Shown here: positions 36,304-45,245 of the stretch, one piece after another
Position numbering within the stretch: position 1 is the first letter of the stretch
How the letters are laid out: every line of letters begins with the position of its first letter
From: Citromicrobium bathyomarinum
GTDB lineage: Bacteria > Pseudomonadota > Alphaproteobacteria > Sphingomonadales > Sphingomonadaceae
Length of the DNA stretch: 64,000 nt
Direction: 5' to 3'
Assembly (NCBI GenBank): GCA_001306305.2
Contig: CP155577.1
Coordinates: 2,959,501 to 3,023,500 of the forward strand
The notes under the pieces: generated by a model
The model's database searches: none
Seen by the model: only the letters and a program-made list of their open reading frames with translations
What the model was told of the DNA's origin: nothing
Position numbers and translations under genes: made by a program

Positions 36304-36972
36304 ATGAAGCGTCTGTTTGCCGCAATGCTTGTTGGAACCGCCATGCTGGCCACGCCTGCCGCGGCTCAGGATGAACAGGGCAACATCCAGGTGAAGCTGC
36401 TGGGCACCGTCGTGATGCCGGACGGGGCGATCAGCGCCGTCAATGTCGACACGGTCGGCCTGCCGGGCGACACCCAGACCGAGGCCAACGACAATGTCGT
36501 GCCCACGCTGGCCGTCGAATATTTCGTGTCGAAGAATTTCTCGATCGAGACGATCTGCTGCATGACACAGCATGATGTCGACGCGGTATCGGGCCTGCCG
36601 GGTGCCGAGCTTGTCGCCGATGCGAAGCTGATCCCTGCCACCGTAACCGCCAAGGGTCATTTCGACCTCGGCCCGGTAAAACCCTATGTCGGCGCGGGCG
36701 TAACCTACTTCCTGTGGGTCGATGTCGATCCGGGCGAAGCCACGCTGCCGCTGGGCGTGACCGAAACCGACCTGTCGAACGAATTCGGCTTCGTGCTGCA
36801 GGCCGGGATGGACGTGCCGCTGGGCGATAGCGGGTTCGGCCTGACGCTGGATGCGAAGAAGTACTTCGTCGACACCACCGCCAGCTGGTACGCGGGCGAC
36901 ACGCTAGCCATCCAGACCGAGCACGATCTCGACCCGTGGGTGCTGAGCGCAGGCGTCAGCTACCGCTTCTGA
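36304..36972 (+). CDS. ompW: OmpW-family outer-membrane protein
   Basis: 222 residues. Signal peptide MKRLFAAMLVGTAMLATPAAA cut before QDEQ. The beta-barrel pattern includes GNIQVKLLGTVVMPDG, FVSKNFSIETICC, VKPYVGAGVTYFLW and the C-terminal aromatic VSYRF. The ATG at 36304 follows AAGGA by 8 bases. OmpW genes are often FNR-controlled in other bacteria, and an FNR-type box is present here. Confidence 0.88.
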   Translation: MKRLFAAMLVGTAMLATPAAAQDEQGNIQVKLLGTVVMPDGAISAVNVDTVGLPGDTQTEANDNVVPTLAVEYFVSKNFSIETICCMTQHDVDAVSGLPGAELVADAKLIPATVTAKGHFDLGPVKPYVGAGVTYFLWVDVDPGEATLPLGVTETDLSNEFGFVLQAGMDVPLGDSGFGLTLDAKKYFVDTTASWYAGDTLAIQTEHDLDPWVLSAGVSYRF

Positions 36973-36997
36973 CCGATCGGCAGGGAGGACCGGCCTG

Positions 36998-37369
36998 ATG
37001 ACTCATACCGACTTCAAGGACTGGCCCGCCCTGGCCGCCAACCTCATCCCGGCGATCAAGCAGCTGCATCGCGGCGCGCCGGAGGTGATGAAGGGCTTTC
37101 GCGACATGGGGGCAGCGGCGCATGGCGCCGGTGCCCTCGACGCGAAGACCAAGGAACTGCTGGCGGTCGCGATCTCGGTCGCAGTGCGCTGCGACCCGTG
37201 CATCGCCTACCACGTGGATGGCGCGCGCAAGCACGGTGCCACGCGCGAAGAGATTGCCGAGACGCTGGGGCTTGCGATCTACATGGGTGCAGGACCCAGC
37301 GCGATGTACGCGGCGCAGGCGCTGGAGGCCTACGACCAGTTCGTGGACGAGGCGGGCGGCGGCGAATAG
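36998..37369 (+). CDS. AhpD-like carboxymuconolactone decarboxylase family protein
   Basis: 123 residues. The redox CxxC with downstream His (VRCDPCIAYHVDGARKHG) is the AhpD/YurZ pattern, which suggests a thiol peroxidase or disulfide reductase. 25 bases after ompW on the same strand, probably cotranscribed. Converges on fnrL with a 9-base gap. Confidence 0.85.
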   Translation: MTHTDFKDWPALAANLIPAIKQLHRGAPEVMKGFRDMGAAAHGAGALDAKTKELLAVAISVAVRCDPCIAYHVDGARKHGATREEIAETLGLAIYMGAGPSAMYAAQALEAYDQFVDEAGGGE

Positions 37370-37378
37370 CCGGGACGG

Positions 37379-38095
37379 CTAGCTGGCCAGATCTTCCAGC
37401 GCTTCGCGGTCTTCGATCGCGACTTCGCGGCGGTTGGGCAGCGAGACGACACCGGCTTTCTTGAGCTTGGTGAATTCCCGGCTGACGGTTTCGATCGTCA
37501 GCCCCAGCACGTCCGCAATCTGCCCGCGGCTCAGCCGCAGGGCGAAGGCACCCGGCTGCGTGCCGACCTCTTCCTCGACCGGAAATCTGGTCGACAGGTC
37601 GAGCAGGAAGGTCGCCACGCGCTGTTCCGCCGTCATCCGGCCGAGCAGCAGCATCCATTTGCGCGTCCGGTCCAGCTCGGCCAGCGTGCGCTCCAGCAGC
37701 TTGTGCTCAAGCTTGGGATGTTCGCGCGCGAAGCGGTCGAAATCGGCGCGGCGGAACACGCAGACCAGCACATCGGTCAGTGCCTCGACCGAATAGGGGG
37801 TCGACTGGCCGAACGGGCGACCGATGAAATCGGCGGGAAAGGCGAGGCCGAGGATCTGCTCCTTGCCGTCGGCGGTGCTGGTCGAAAGCTTCAGCATCCC
37901 TTCCACGACATTGGCGACGACGACCGCATCATCCCCCTCCCACAGCAGGTTTTCACCCGCGCTGAGATGGCGGCGCTGGCCGATCGCATTGAGCGCGATG
38001 ATCTCTTCATTGTCGAGATCGCCGCAGATCGCGCGGTTGCGAACCGTGCAGGCGTCGCAGAAATTCGCGGTGCGGGAGAGGAACGGTTCATTCAT
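37379..38095 (-). CDS. fnrL: FnrL-type oxygen-sensing Crp/Fnr regulator
   Basis: 238 residues. Four cysteines in the FNR arrangement: Cys13, Cys16 and Cys24 in the N-terminal FCDACTVRNRAIC and Cys112 in DVLVCVF, able to hold an oxygen-labile 4Fe-4S cluster. The helix-turn-helix SRGQIADVLGLTIETVSREF has the E-x2-SR recognition residues. It is the likely reader of the TTGAT-N4-ATCAA boxes in this window. No clear box precedes the gene itself. Confidence 0.9.
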   Translation of the reverse strand: MNEPFLSRTANFCDACTVRNRAICGDLDNEEIIALNAIGQRRHLSAGENLLWEGDDAVVVANVVEGMLKLSTSTADGKEQILGLAFPADFIGRPFGQSTPYSVEALTDVLVCVFRRADFDRFAREHPKLEHKLLERTLAELDRTRKWMLLLGRMTAEQRVATFLLDLSTRFPVEEEVGTQPGAFALRLSRGQIADVLGLTIETVSREFTKLKKAGVVSLPNRREVAIEDREALEDLAS

Positions 38096-38183
38096 TGCTG
38101 CTCAGCGCCATAACCGGTTTGGCGATGCGGGTGAAGGCTCGCAATGTAAGACCGTGACTAGGCACAGGTTTTGTGCCGCGCAG

Positions 38184-39092
38184 TCAGCGATCCTGCCCCA
38201 AACCCAGCGTCACGAACCGCTCCAGCAGCCACGATGTCGCCGGGCCCGGGGCCGCATCGGCGCGATGGATTGCGGAAAAGCGGAAAGGCCCTCCGGTATC
38301 GTCGGGCATGGCCAGCCTGACCAGCGTGCCCGCGACCAGATCGCCCTCGATCATCGGCAGCGGCATGTTGCCCCACCCGATCCCTTCACGCAGCAGCGCG
38401 TGTTTCGCGCCGAGGTCCGCCAGCCGCCATGTATGTGGGGACTGGACCGCAAAGTCGCGCCCCTGCGTCAGCGGAGAGCGGTCGGTCAGCACCAGCTGGA
38501 TATGGTCGCGCCCTGCCCCCGGCTTCAGCTTGGTTGCGCGGGCCAGCGGATGGTCGGGCGCGGCCACCGGCACCAGCAGGACCGAGCCTGCCTCCACCCG
38601 GTCGAGCCCTTCGATCCCGGCGGCGACCGGCCCGGCAATCCCCAGCCCTGCCTTGCCATCGAGCACCAGCGCGGCGACCGCGCCCAGAGCCTCGACATGC
38701 AGGCGTAGCGGCACGGTGGGAAATTCGCTGGCAAAGCCGCGCAGCACCTGCGCCAGCCGCTCGGCAGGCAGCATCACATCGACCGCCAGGCTGACCTCCG
38801 CCTCCAGCCCTTCGAGCAGGCCCTTGGCCCGCGCGCGCAATCCGGCGAGCCCGGCGGCGACCACGCGCGCGTCGGCCAGGATCGCCTCGCCTTCCTTGGT
38901 CAGCACCGGTTTCTTCGTGCCCTCGCGCGTAAACAGCGTGAGGCCGAGTTGCGCCTCGAGATTGCTCACCCCGTAGCTGATGACCGACACCGCCCGGTTC
39001 AGCCGCCGTCCGGCGGCGGCAAAGCTGCCCTCCTCGACCACGGCGAGGAAGATCTGCAGCTGGTCGAGCGTGGGGGAGCCAGGTTCGGACAT
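38184..39092 (-). CDS. LysR-family regulator
   Basis: About 302 residues. N-terminal helix-turn-helix with the LysR pattern (LQIFLAVVEEGSFAAAGRRL) and a C-terminal ligand domain. The ATG at 39092 begins MSEPGSPTLDQLQ, after a GAGAAAG Shine-Dalgarno; a TTG 18 bases upstream is less likely. Divergent from pirin-azoR, which it probably regulates. Confidence 0.9.
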   Translation of the reverse strand: MSEPGSPTLDQLQIFLAVVEEGSFAAAGRRLNRAVSVISYGVSNLEAQLGLTLFTREGTKKPVLTKEGEAILADARVVAAGLAGLRARAKGLLEGLEAEVSLAVDVMLPAERLAQVLRGFASEFPTVPLRLHVEALGAVAALVLDGKAGLGIAGPVAAGIEGLDRVEAGSVLLVPVAAPDHPLARATKLKPGAGRDHIQLVLTDRSPLTQGRDFAVQSPHTWRLADLGAKHALLREGIGWGNMPLPMIEGDLVAGTLVRLAMPDDTGGPFRFSAIHRADAAPGPATSWLLERFVTLGLGQDR

Positions 39093-39218
39093 TTCGACTT
39101 TCTCGAACAATTGGATCTAACTTATCCCACTTAGCAGCAGGGGTGCGCAAGCCTAAATCGGAGCCAACGCAGCGGAACCGGCACCTGCCGATATCCGCCA
39201 AAGGCAAGGAGAATCGCA

Positions 39219-39917
39219 ATGATCGAACTGCGTCCTTTCGATAGTCTCGGTGGCGAAAACCACGGCTGGCTCGATGCCAAGCATCACTTTTCTTTCGCCA
39301 ACTACCACGATCCCGCGCGCGTCCACTGGGGCAATCTGCGGGTGTGGAACGACGATACGATCCAGCCGCACACCGGCTTCCCGCCGCACCCGCACCGCGA
39401 CATGGAAATCATCACCTATGTCCGCAAAGGCGCGATCACGCACGAGGACAGCCTGGGCAACAAGGGCCGCACCGAAGCGGGCGACGTTCAGGTGATGAGC
39501 GCGGGCACCGGCATCCGCCATTCCGAATACAACCGCGAGGACGAGGTGACGCAGATCTTCCAGATCTGGATCATCCCGACCAGCGAAGGCGATGCCCCGC
39601 AATGGGGTGCCAAGCCCTTCCCCAAGGGCGACCGCGCAGGCCAGTTCGTGACGCTTGCCAGCGGTTACGAGGAAGACGCCGACGCCCTGCCGATCCGCAC
39701 CGATGCGCGGGTGGTGGGTGCGACGATCCCTGCGGGGGAAACGGTGGAATACCCGCTCGGTGCCAACCGCAAGGCCTACCTCGTGCCCGCAACCGGCGCC
39801 GTCGAGATCGACGGGCAGACCGTCAACGCACGCGACGGCGCGGCGATCAGCGATCTCGATGTGCTGCGGATCACCGCCAGGGAAGACAGCGAAATCGTCC
39901 TCGTCGACGCGGCCTGA
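39219..39917 (+). CDS. pirin family protein (YhhW-like)
   Basis: 232 residues of the bicupin pirin family. Metal-binding histidines are in GFPPHPHRDMEIITYV, with a further ligand in GTGIRHSEYNRED. Bacterial members include quercetin dioxygenase-like YhhW; substrate unknown. First gene of a two-gene unit with azoR; divergent LysR gene. Confidence 0.9.
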   Translation: MIELRPFDSLGGENHGWLDAKHHFSFANYHDPARVHWGNLRVWNDDTIQPHTGFPPHPHRDMEIITYVRKGAITHEDSLGNKGRTEAGDVQVMSAGTGIRHSEYNREDEVTQIFQIWIIPTSEGDAPQWGAKPFPKGDRAGQFVTLASGYEEDADALPIRTDARVVGATIPAGETVEYPLGANRKAYLVPATGAVEIDGQTVNARDGAAISDLDVLRITAREDSEIVLVDAA

Positions 39918-39944
39918 AACCTCTCCCAAGAAAAGGAACACCCC

Positions 39945-40538
39945 ATGACCAATATCCTGCATGTCACCGCCAGCATCCGCAGCGAAGAATCCGTCTCGCG
40001 CAAGCTCGGCAACAAGCTGGTCGAGAAGATCGGCCAAGGCACCGACGCCAGCATCGTGACCCGCGATCTGGCGGCCAACGACCTGCCGCTGATCGACGCG
40101 GACCGCTTCGCCGCCAACCTGACCCCGCCCGCCGAGCGTGACGAGAAGCAGCAGGCGCTGGCAGACGTCGCCGACGCGCTGATCGCGGAGCTGCAGGCCG
40201 CCGATACGCTGGTGCTCAGCCTGCCGGTGTACAACTTCACCATGCCCTCCACGCTCAAGGCATGGGCCGATCTGGTCGCACGCGCCGGGACCACGTTCCG
40301 CTATACCGAAAGCGGCCCGGAAGGCATGCTGAGCGGCAAGAAGGCCTATGTCGTGATCGCCAGCGGCGGCACGCCGATCGGCAGCGAGATCGACTTCCTC
40401 ACGCCCTGGCTGCGCCACTTCCTCGGCTTCCTCGGGATCACCGATGTCGAGATCATTGCCGCCGATGGCATCATGGGGATCGATGGCGAGCAGAAGATCG
40501 AAGCGGCCGCACAGACCATCGAGACGCTCGCGGCCTGA
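39945..40538 (+). CDS. azoR: FMN-dependent NADH-azoreductase
   Basis: 197 residues of flavodoxin-like fold. FMN-binding segments ASIRSEESVSRKL and LPVYNFTMPSTLKAWAD, then ASGGTPIGSEIDFLTPWL, are typical of AzoR. Reduces azo or quinone compounds. AAAAGGA precedes the ATG; 27 bases after pirin. Confidence 0.9.
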   Translation: MTNILHVTASIRSEESVSRKLGNKLVEKIGQGTDASIVTRDLAANDLPLIDADRFAANLTPPAERDEKQQALADVADALIAELQAADTLVLSLPVYNFTMPSTLKAWADLVARAGTTFRYTESGPEGMLSGKKAYVVIASGGTPIGSEIDFLTPWLRHFLGFLGITDVEIIAADGIMGIDGEQKIEAAAQTIETLAA

Positions 40539-40561
40539 CGGCAAGCGCCTGAACGCTAACG

Positions 40562-40593
40562 TCCGCCGGGGTGCAGCAATGCGCTCCGGCGGA
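40562..40593. terminator. hairpin between azoR and aspartic protease gene
   Basis: TCCGCCGG at 40562-40569 pairs with CCGGCGGA at 40586-40593, with a 16-base loop, in the gap between two convergent stops. No T-tract. Confidence 0.5.
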
Positions 40594-40596
40594 TGA

Positions 40597-41289
40597 TTAT
40601 GTCCGATCTGCCTTCGTGGTGCCGACTTGCTGTTCCTGAGGGACATTCGGCACAAGGATCAGCACGCCCTGCTCCACCCGCCACTGTGCCAGCCGGCTGA
40701 GCAGGTTCATCCCGATCACATTGGTCTCGCCGATATTGGGCGCGAGCACCGCGTCGAGCCCGAAGGCGGCGACATTGCCGAAGCGCAATTCCTCGATCGT
40801 GGTCGTGCCGACCGAGATCGTGCCGTTGGCGGTGGTCATCATCACCGGCAGGCGATCGCGCCGCTCCTCCAGCCCCGCCGCGCGTGCGGTCGGCTCCGAA
40901 ATCGCGGTCAGCGTTGCGCCGGTATCCACCAGGAAACGCGCGGGCACACCATTGACCTCTGCATTGAGCCAGTAATGCCCGTCCGGCGACAGCTCCACGC
41001 GGGTTTCCCCGCCGACCACGCTCTGTTCGGGCAGGCCGACTTCCGACATCGCGACGTCGAACCGCGGGTCGAGCCGGGCGAGCTGGAGCACGATCAGCAC
41101 CAGCACTCCGCACAGCACCAGCGTGCTGCCGGTGCTGACTATCCGCCCGATCAGGAGATCGCGCCGGGCGAGCGCAGCGCCCAGCCAGCCGATCAGCATC
41201 GCGGCAACCGCGATGATCAGCAGGCCGCTTTGCGGAATGCTGCCGATACTGGCGGCCAGCCGGTCGAACACAGGGGCGAAGTCCATCAT
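40597..41289 (-). CDS. membrane-anchored retropepsin-like aspartic protease
   Basis: About 230 residues. Two N-terminal hydrophobic segments (GLLIIAVAAMLIGWLGAAL and TLVLCGVLVLIVLQL), then a single-domain aspartic protease fold with the active-site triplet FLVDTGATLTAI and the hydrophobic flap-like region NVIGMNLLSRL. This is the TIGR02281-type clan AA family of alphaproteobacteria. Start ATG at 41289; a GTG at 41304 is possible. Confidence 0.83.
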   Translation of the reverse strand: MMDFAPVFDRLAASIGSIPQSGLLIIAVAAMLIGWLGAALARRDLLIGRIVSTGSTLVLCGVLVLIVLQLARLDPRFDVAMSEVGLPEQSVVGGETRVELSPDGHYWLNAEVNGVPARFLVDTGATLTAISEPTARAAGLEERRDRLPVMMTTANGTISVGTTTIEELRFGNVAAFGLDAVLAPNIGETNVIGMNLLSRLAQWRVEQGVLILVPNVPQEQQVGTTKADRT

Positions 41290-41372
41290 CGCAATATAGG
41301 GCACACTCGCGTGCTAATCCATGAACAGGATGGCGATTGCCGCTTGCTTTCCCCGCTGGCGAGGACGAGCGC

Positions 41373-42359
41373 TCAGGGCGCGCTGCGCGGGATGCTGGCT
41401 TCGGCGAGGACGACGCTGAAGCGCTCCTCCCGGTCCAGCCAGCGCCCCACCGGCGTCCACTCGCCCGCCAGCAGCTGCTTGTCCGCGCTGCGGCGGTCGA
41501 ACTTGTGGCTGTTCTCGGTGTGGATCGTCTCGCCCGCCTTCATCGCGAACTCCTCGCCTGCGATTTCGAAGGTTATGTCCTCCTGCGCGACAAGATGCAT
41601 CTCGATCCGCGCGAACTGGTCGTTCCAGCGTGCGGCATGTTCGAGCTTGTCGACCGGAATTGTCCCGCCCAGCTCACGGTTGATCCGCCGCGCGAGGTTG
41701 AGGTTGAACTCGGCCGTCACCCGCCCCGCATCGTCGTATGCGGCTTCGAGCACGCGCGTGTCCTTGATCAGGTCCATCCCGACCAGCAGCATGGAACCTT
41801 CGCCAAGCGTCTCGCGCATGGTGCGCAGCAGATCGGTCGCGGTGCGCGCAACCATGTTGCCGATGGTGCCTCCGGGGAAGAAGCCGAGCTTGGGCATCTC
41901 CGCCACTTCCTCGGGCAGTTCGACCCGGCGCATGAAATCGGCCTCCACCGGGAAGACCGGCAGGCCGGGGAACTTGGCCGACAGATCGGCGGCAGCGGCG
42001 CGCAGGAAATCGCCTGCAATATCCAGCGGCACATAGGCCGCAGGGTCGATTGCGCTGAGCAGAGCGGGCGTCTTCACCGACGATCCGCTGCCGAACTCGA
42101 CCACGGCGCGCCCCGGCCCGATCGCCTCGGCGAAGTCCGCCCCGCGCTCCTGCAGAATCTGCGTCTCGGCGCGTGCCGGGTAATATTCCGGCACTTGGGT
42201 GATGTCTTCGTAGAGCTGCGATCCGGCATCGTCGTAGAGCCAGCGTGCGGGGATCGCCTTTTGCCCCTCGCGCAGGCCCGACAACACGTCGGAGCGAAAC
42301 GCACGGTCGACGCCAGACTCGTCGAGGTCGACGAGCTTGAGCCCGGTTTGATCGGTCAT
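41373..42359 (-). CDS. egtD: L-histidine N-alpha-methyltransferase EgtD
   Basis: 328 residues. The N-terminus has GLREGQKAIPARWLYDDAGS and LYEDITQVPEYYPARAETQI, typical of EgtD. The SAM site is VVEFGSGSSVKTP, with LGFFPGGTIGNM downstream. It trimethylates histidine to hercynine, the first step of ergothioneine synthesis. Its ATG overlaps the egtB stop by one base. Confidence 0.94.
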   Translation of the reverse strand: MTDQTGLKLVDLDESGVDRAFRSDVLSGLREGQKAIPARWLYDDAGSQLYEDITQVPEYYPARAETQILQERGADFAEAIGPGRAVVEFGSGSSVKTPALLSAIDPAAYVPLDIAGDFLRAAAADLSAKFPGLPVFPVEADFMRRVELPEEVAEMPKLGFFPGGTIGNMVARTATDLLRTMRETLGEGSMLLVGMDLIKDTRVLEAAYDDAGRVTAEFNLNLARRINRELGGTIPVDKLEHAARWNDQFARIEMHLVAQEDITFEIAGEEFAMKAGETIHTENSHKFDRRSADKQLLAGEWTPVGRWLDREERFSVVLAEASIPRSAP

Positions 42360-43624
42360 CAGATGTCCTTCGCGAGCCTGAGGCCGGTGAACTGCCAGCG
42401 CTGGTGCGGGTAGAAGAAGTTGCGATAGGAGGCGCGCGAATGGTCGCGCGCGGTCGCGCAGCTCGCGCCCTTGAGGACGAACTGCCCGCTCATGAACTTG
42501 CCATTGTACTCGCCCACCGCGCCCTCTGCGGGCTGGAAGCGCGGGTATGGCAGATAGGCGCTGCGGGTGAACTGCCAGCAGTCGCCGAACAGGCCGGGCG
42601 AACCAATCGGGTGCACCGGCCCTGCGGCGTCGAGCTGGTTGCCCTCGTCCGGCTCGTGCGCGGGAGCTTCCTCGGCATGCTGTCCGCGCGCGACCGCTTC
42701 CCATTCGAACTCGGTCGGCAGGCGATGGCCCGCCCACGAAGCGAAGGCATCGGCCTCGTAATAGGAGATGTGCGTGACCGGCGCATGCGGGTCGCGCGGC
42801 TGCCACCCGGCGAGCGTGAAGTGCTCCGCCCCGTTATCGCCATCGCGCCAGTAGAGTGGTGCGGAGATGCGGCTCTCCTGCACCCAGGCCCACCCGTCGC
42901 TGAGCCACAGCGCGGCATTTTCATACCCGCCATCGGCGATGAACGCGTCCCACTCGGCATTGGTGACCAGCGTGTCGGCCAGCGCGAAGGGTTCGAGCAG
43001 CACGCGGTGGCGCGGGCCTTCGCAATCGAAGGAAAAACCCTCCCCCTTGTGGCCGACCGCGCCGATCCCGCCGGGATGCTCGGTCCAGCCACGCTCGCGC
43101 GCCTCGGCCGCGGGCAGCTGCGCGTCGAACATCGCGGGGCCCAGCGGGTTCTGGAACAGCGCGTGCTTGATGTCGGTCAGCAGCAATTCCTGATGCTGCT
43201 GTTCGTGCGCGACGCCCAGCTCGATCAGCGGCGCGAGGTCGGGATCGCCCAGCAGCTCGCCCATCGCCTGCGTGACGGCGGCCCGCCAGTCGAGCACTTC
43301 GTCGACACTCGGGCGAGACAGCATGCCGCGCGAAAAACGCCCGATCCGCTCGCCCTCGGCTTCGTAATAGGAATTGAACAGGAACGGCCAGCGCTCGTCA
43401 TGCAGCTGGTAGCCGGGCACATGGTCGCGCAGCAGGAAGGTTTCCCAGAACCACGTCGTGTGCGCGAGATGCCACTTGGCGGGCGAGGCGTCTTCCATCG
43501 ACTGGATGGTCGCGTCGCTCTCGCTCAGCGGCGCGGCGAGCGCCTCGGTCAGCGCGCGGGTTGCAAGGAAGCGTTCTTCGAGCGGGCTCTCGCCGCTCGA
43601 TGTTCGCAGTCTGGTTGAAGCCAC
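42359..43624 (-). CDS. egtB: ergothioneine sulfoxide synthase EgtB
   Basis: About 421 residues. The N-terminal DinB-like domain bears the iron ligands in WHLAHTTWFWE and HEQQHQELLL (H-x3-H-x-E). The C-terminal FGE-sulfatase domain has HRLPTEFEWEAVARG and ends QFTGLRLAKD. It joins cysteine or glutamylcysteine to hercynine with oxygen. Start GTG at 43624 follows GGGAGA by six bases. Together with EgtD it gives the core of the pathway; no C-S lyase gene is next to it. Confidence 0.92.
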   Translation of the reverse strand: MASTRLRTSSGESPLEERFLATRALTEALAAPLSESDATIQSMEDASPAKWHLAHTTWFWETFLLRDHVPGYQLHDERWPFLFNSYYEAEGERIGRFSRGMLSRPSVDEVLDWRAAVTQAMGELLGDPDLAPLIELGVAHEQQHQELLLTDIKHALFQNPLGPAMFDAQLPAAEARERGWTEHPGGIGAVGHKGEGFSFDCEGPRHRVLLEPFALADTLVTNAEWDAFIADGGYENAALWLSDGWAWVQESRISAPLYWRDGDNGAEHFTLAGWQPRDPHAPVTHISYYEADAFASWAGHRLPTEFEWEAVARGQHAEEAPAHEPDEGNQLDAAGPVHPIGSPGLFGDCWQFTRSAYLPYPRFQPAEGAVGEYNGKFMSGQFVLKGASCATARDHSRASYRNFFYPHQRWQFTGLRLAKDI

Positions 43625-43757
43625 GGATTCTCTCCCACCTGGCGAGCAATCCTGTCCCACCCTAGGGAAAGGAATGCAGCAGGGGAAACCCGGTTTCCGA
43701 ATTTATCCTTTGTGTGGTCGCGACGTCTGTCTTTGACCGCGCTAGCGAACCTTGAAC

Positions 43758-45128
43758 CTACGCCGCCGCAGCCGCGCGATCGACCTGCGGCTGGAGCATT
43801 TCGGCGATCGAGAACGCCAGCTCCAGCGCCTGCGCCGCGTTGAGGCGCGGGTCGCAATGCGTGTGGTAGCGGCTCGACAGCTCGTCGTCGGTGATCGCGA
43901 CTGCGCCGCCGACGCACTCGGTCACGTTCTGCCCGGTCATCTCCAGATGGACCCCGCCCGGATAGCTTCCCTCGGCCCGGTGGACCGCGAAGACATCCGC
44001 CAGCTCCGCCTTGATCCGGTCGAAGGGCCGCGTCTTGTAGCCACTTTCCGACTTGACCACGTTGCCGTGCATCGGGTCGCTCGACCACACCACCGGGTGC
44101 CCTTCGCGGCGCACCGCGCGGATCAGCTGCGGCAGATGCGCCTCCACCTTGTCGTGCCCGAAGCGGGTGATCAGGACCATCCGCCCGCTCTCGCGGTTCG
44201 GGTTGAGCGTATCGAGCAGCCGCAGCAGCACATCGGGATCGAGGCTCGGCCCGCACTTCACCCCGATCGGATTGCGGATGCCGCGCATGAACTCGACATG
44301 CGCACTTCCTTCGAACCGCGTGCGGTCGCCGATCCACAGCATGTGCGCGCTGGAATCGTACCACTGCCCGCTGTTCGAATCGCGCCGCGTCATCGCCTGT
44401 TCGTAAGGCAGCAGCAGCGCTTCGTGGCTGGTGTAGAAATTGGTGCCCTGCAACTGCGGCAGTTCGCTCGGGTCGATCCCGCAGGCGGCCATGAAGTCGA
44501 GCGCTTCGGTGATCCGGTCGGCCATGGCGGAGAATTTCTCCGACCATTGCGAGCGGCCCATGAAGTCCAGCGTCCAGTCGTGCACCTGCCGCAGGTTGGC
44601 ATAGCCACCGCCCGCATAGGCGCGCAGCAGATTGAGCGTGGAGGACGCCTGGTAATAGGCGCGCACCATGCGTTGCGGATCGTTGCGCCGCGATTCGGGC
44701 GTGAACTCGATCCCGTTGACGTTGTCGCCGAAATAGCTCGGCAGGGTGACATCGCCCTGCGTCTCTGTATCGCTGGAGCGCGGCTTGGCGAACTGGCCCG
44801 CCATCCGGCCGACCTTCACCACCGGCAGCGACCCGGCATAGGTCAGCACCACCGCCATCTGCAGGATCACGCGGAAGGTATCGCGGATCGTGTCGGGCGC
44901 GAATTCGGCGAAGCTTTCCGCGCAATCGCCGCCTTGCAGCAGGAACGCCTGCCCTGCCTCGACCCGCGCCAGCTCGCCGCGCAGCGCATCGGATTCGCCC
45001 GCAAAGACGAGCGAGGGGCACGCGGCCAGTTCGCTCTCGGCTCGCGCCAGCGCGTCTGCATCTTCATAGGCGGGCAGGTGCTTCGCCTCGAAATTCGTCC
45101 AGCTATCGGGGCTCCATTGGGAAGCCAT
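43758..45128 (-). CDS. class II 3-deoxy-7-phosphoheptulonate synthase
   Basis: 456 residues, the plant-like type II DAHP synthase. Motifs: [48 protein letters not shown] and [11 protein letters not shown]. First step of the shikimate pathway from phosphoenolpyruvate and erythrose 4-phosphate. ATG at 45128 starts [10 protein letters not shown]. Stand-alone gene. Confidence 0.95.
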   Translation of the reverse strand: MASQWSPDSWTNFEAKHLPAYEDADALARAESELAACPSLVFAGESDALRGELARVEAGQAFLLQGGDCAESFAEFAPDTIRDTFRVILQMAVVLTYAGSLPVVKVGRMAGQFAKPRSSDTETQGDVTLPSYFGDNVNGIEFTPESRRNDPQRMVRAYYQASSTLNLLRAYAGGGYANLRQVHDWTLDFMGRSQWSEKFSAMADRITEALDFMAACGIDPSELPQLQGTNFYTSHEALLLPYEQAMTRRDSNSGQWYDSSAHMLWIGDRTRFEGSAHVEFMRGIRNPIGVKCGPSLDPDVLLRLLDTLNPNRESGRMVLITRFGHDKVEAHLPQLIRAVRREGHPVVWSSDPMHGNVVKSESGYKTRPFDRIKAELADVFAVHRAEGSYPGGVHLEMTGQNVTECVGGAVAITDDELSSRYHTHCDPRLNAAQALELAFSIAEMLQPQVDRAAAAA

Positions 45129-45245
45129 GGCACTATGCTCTTTTTGGTTCGATCGGTTCGCGTATGCAAAACGACTGGCAATTGCGTTGCGCGCACGCAA
45201 GCCTAATTGTTCTTTGCCGGCTGTCGATCTGCCTTTGCGAAAGCA

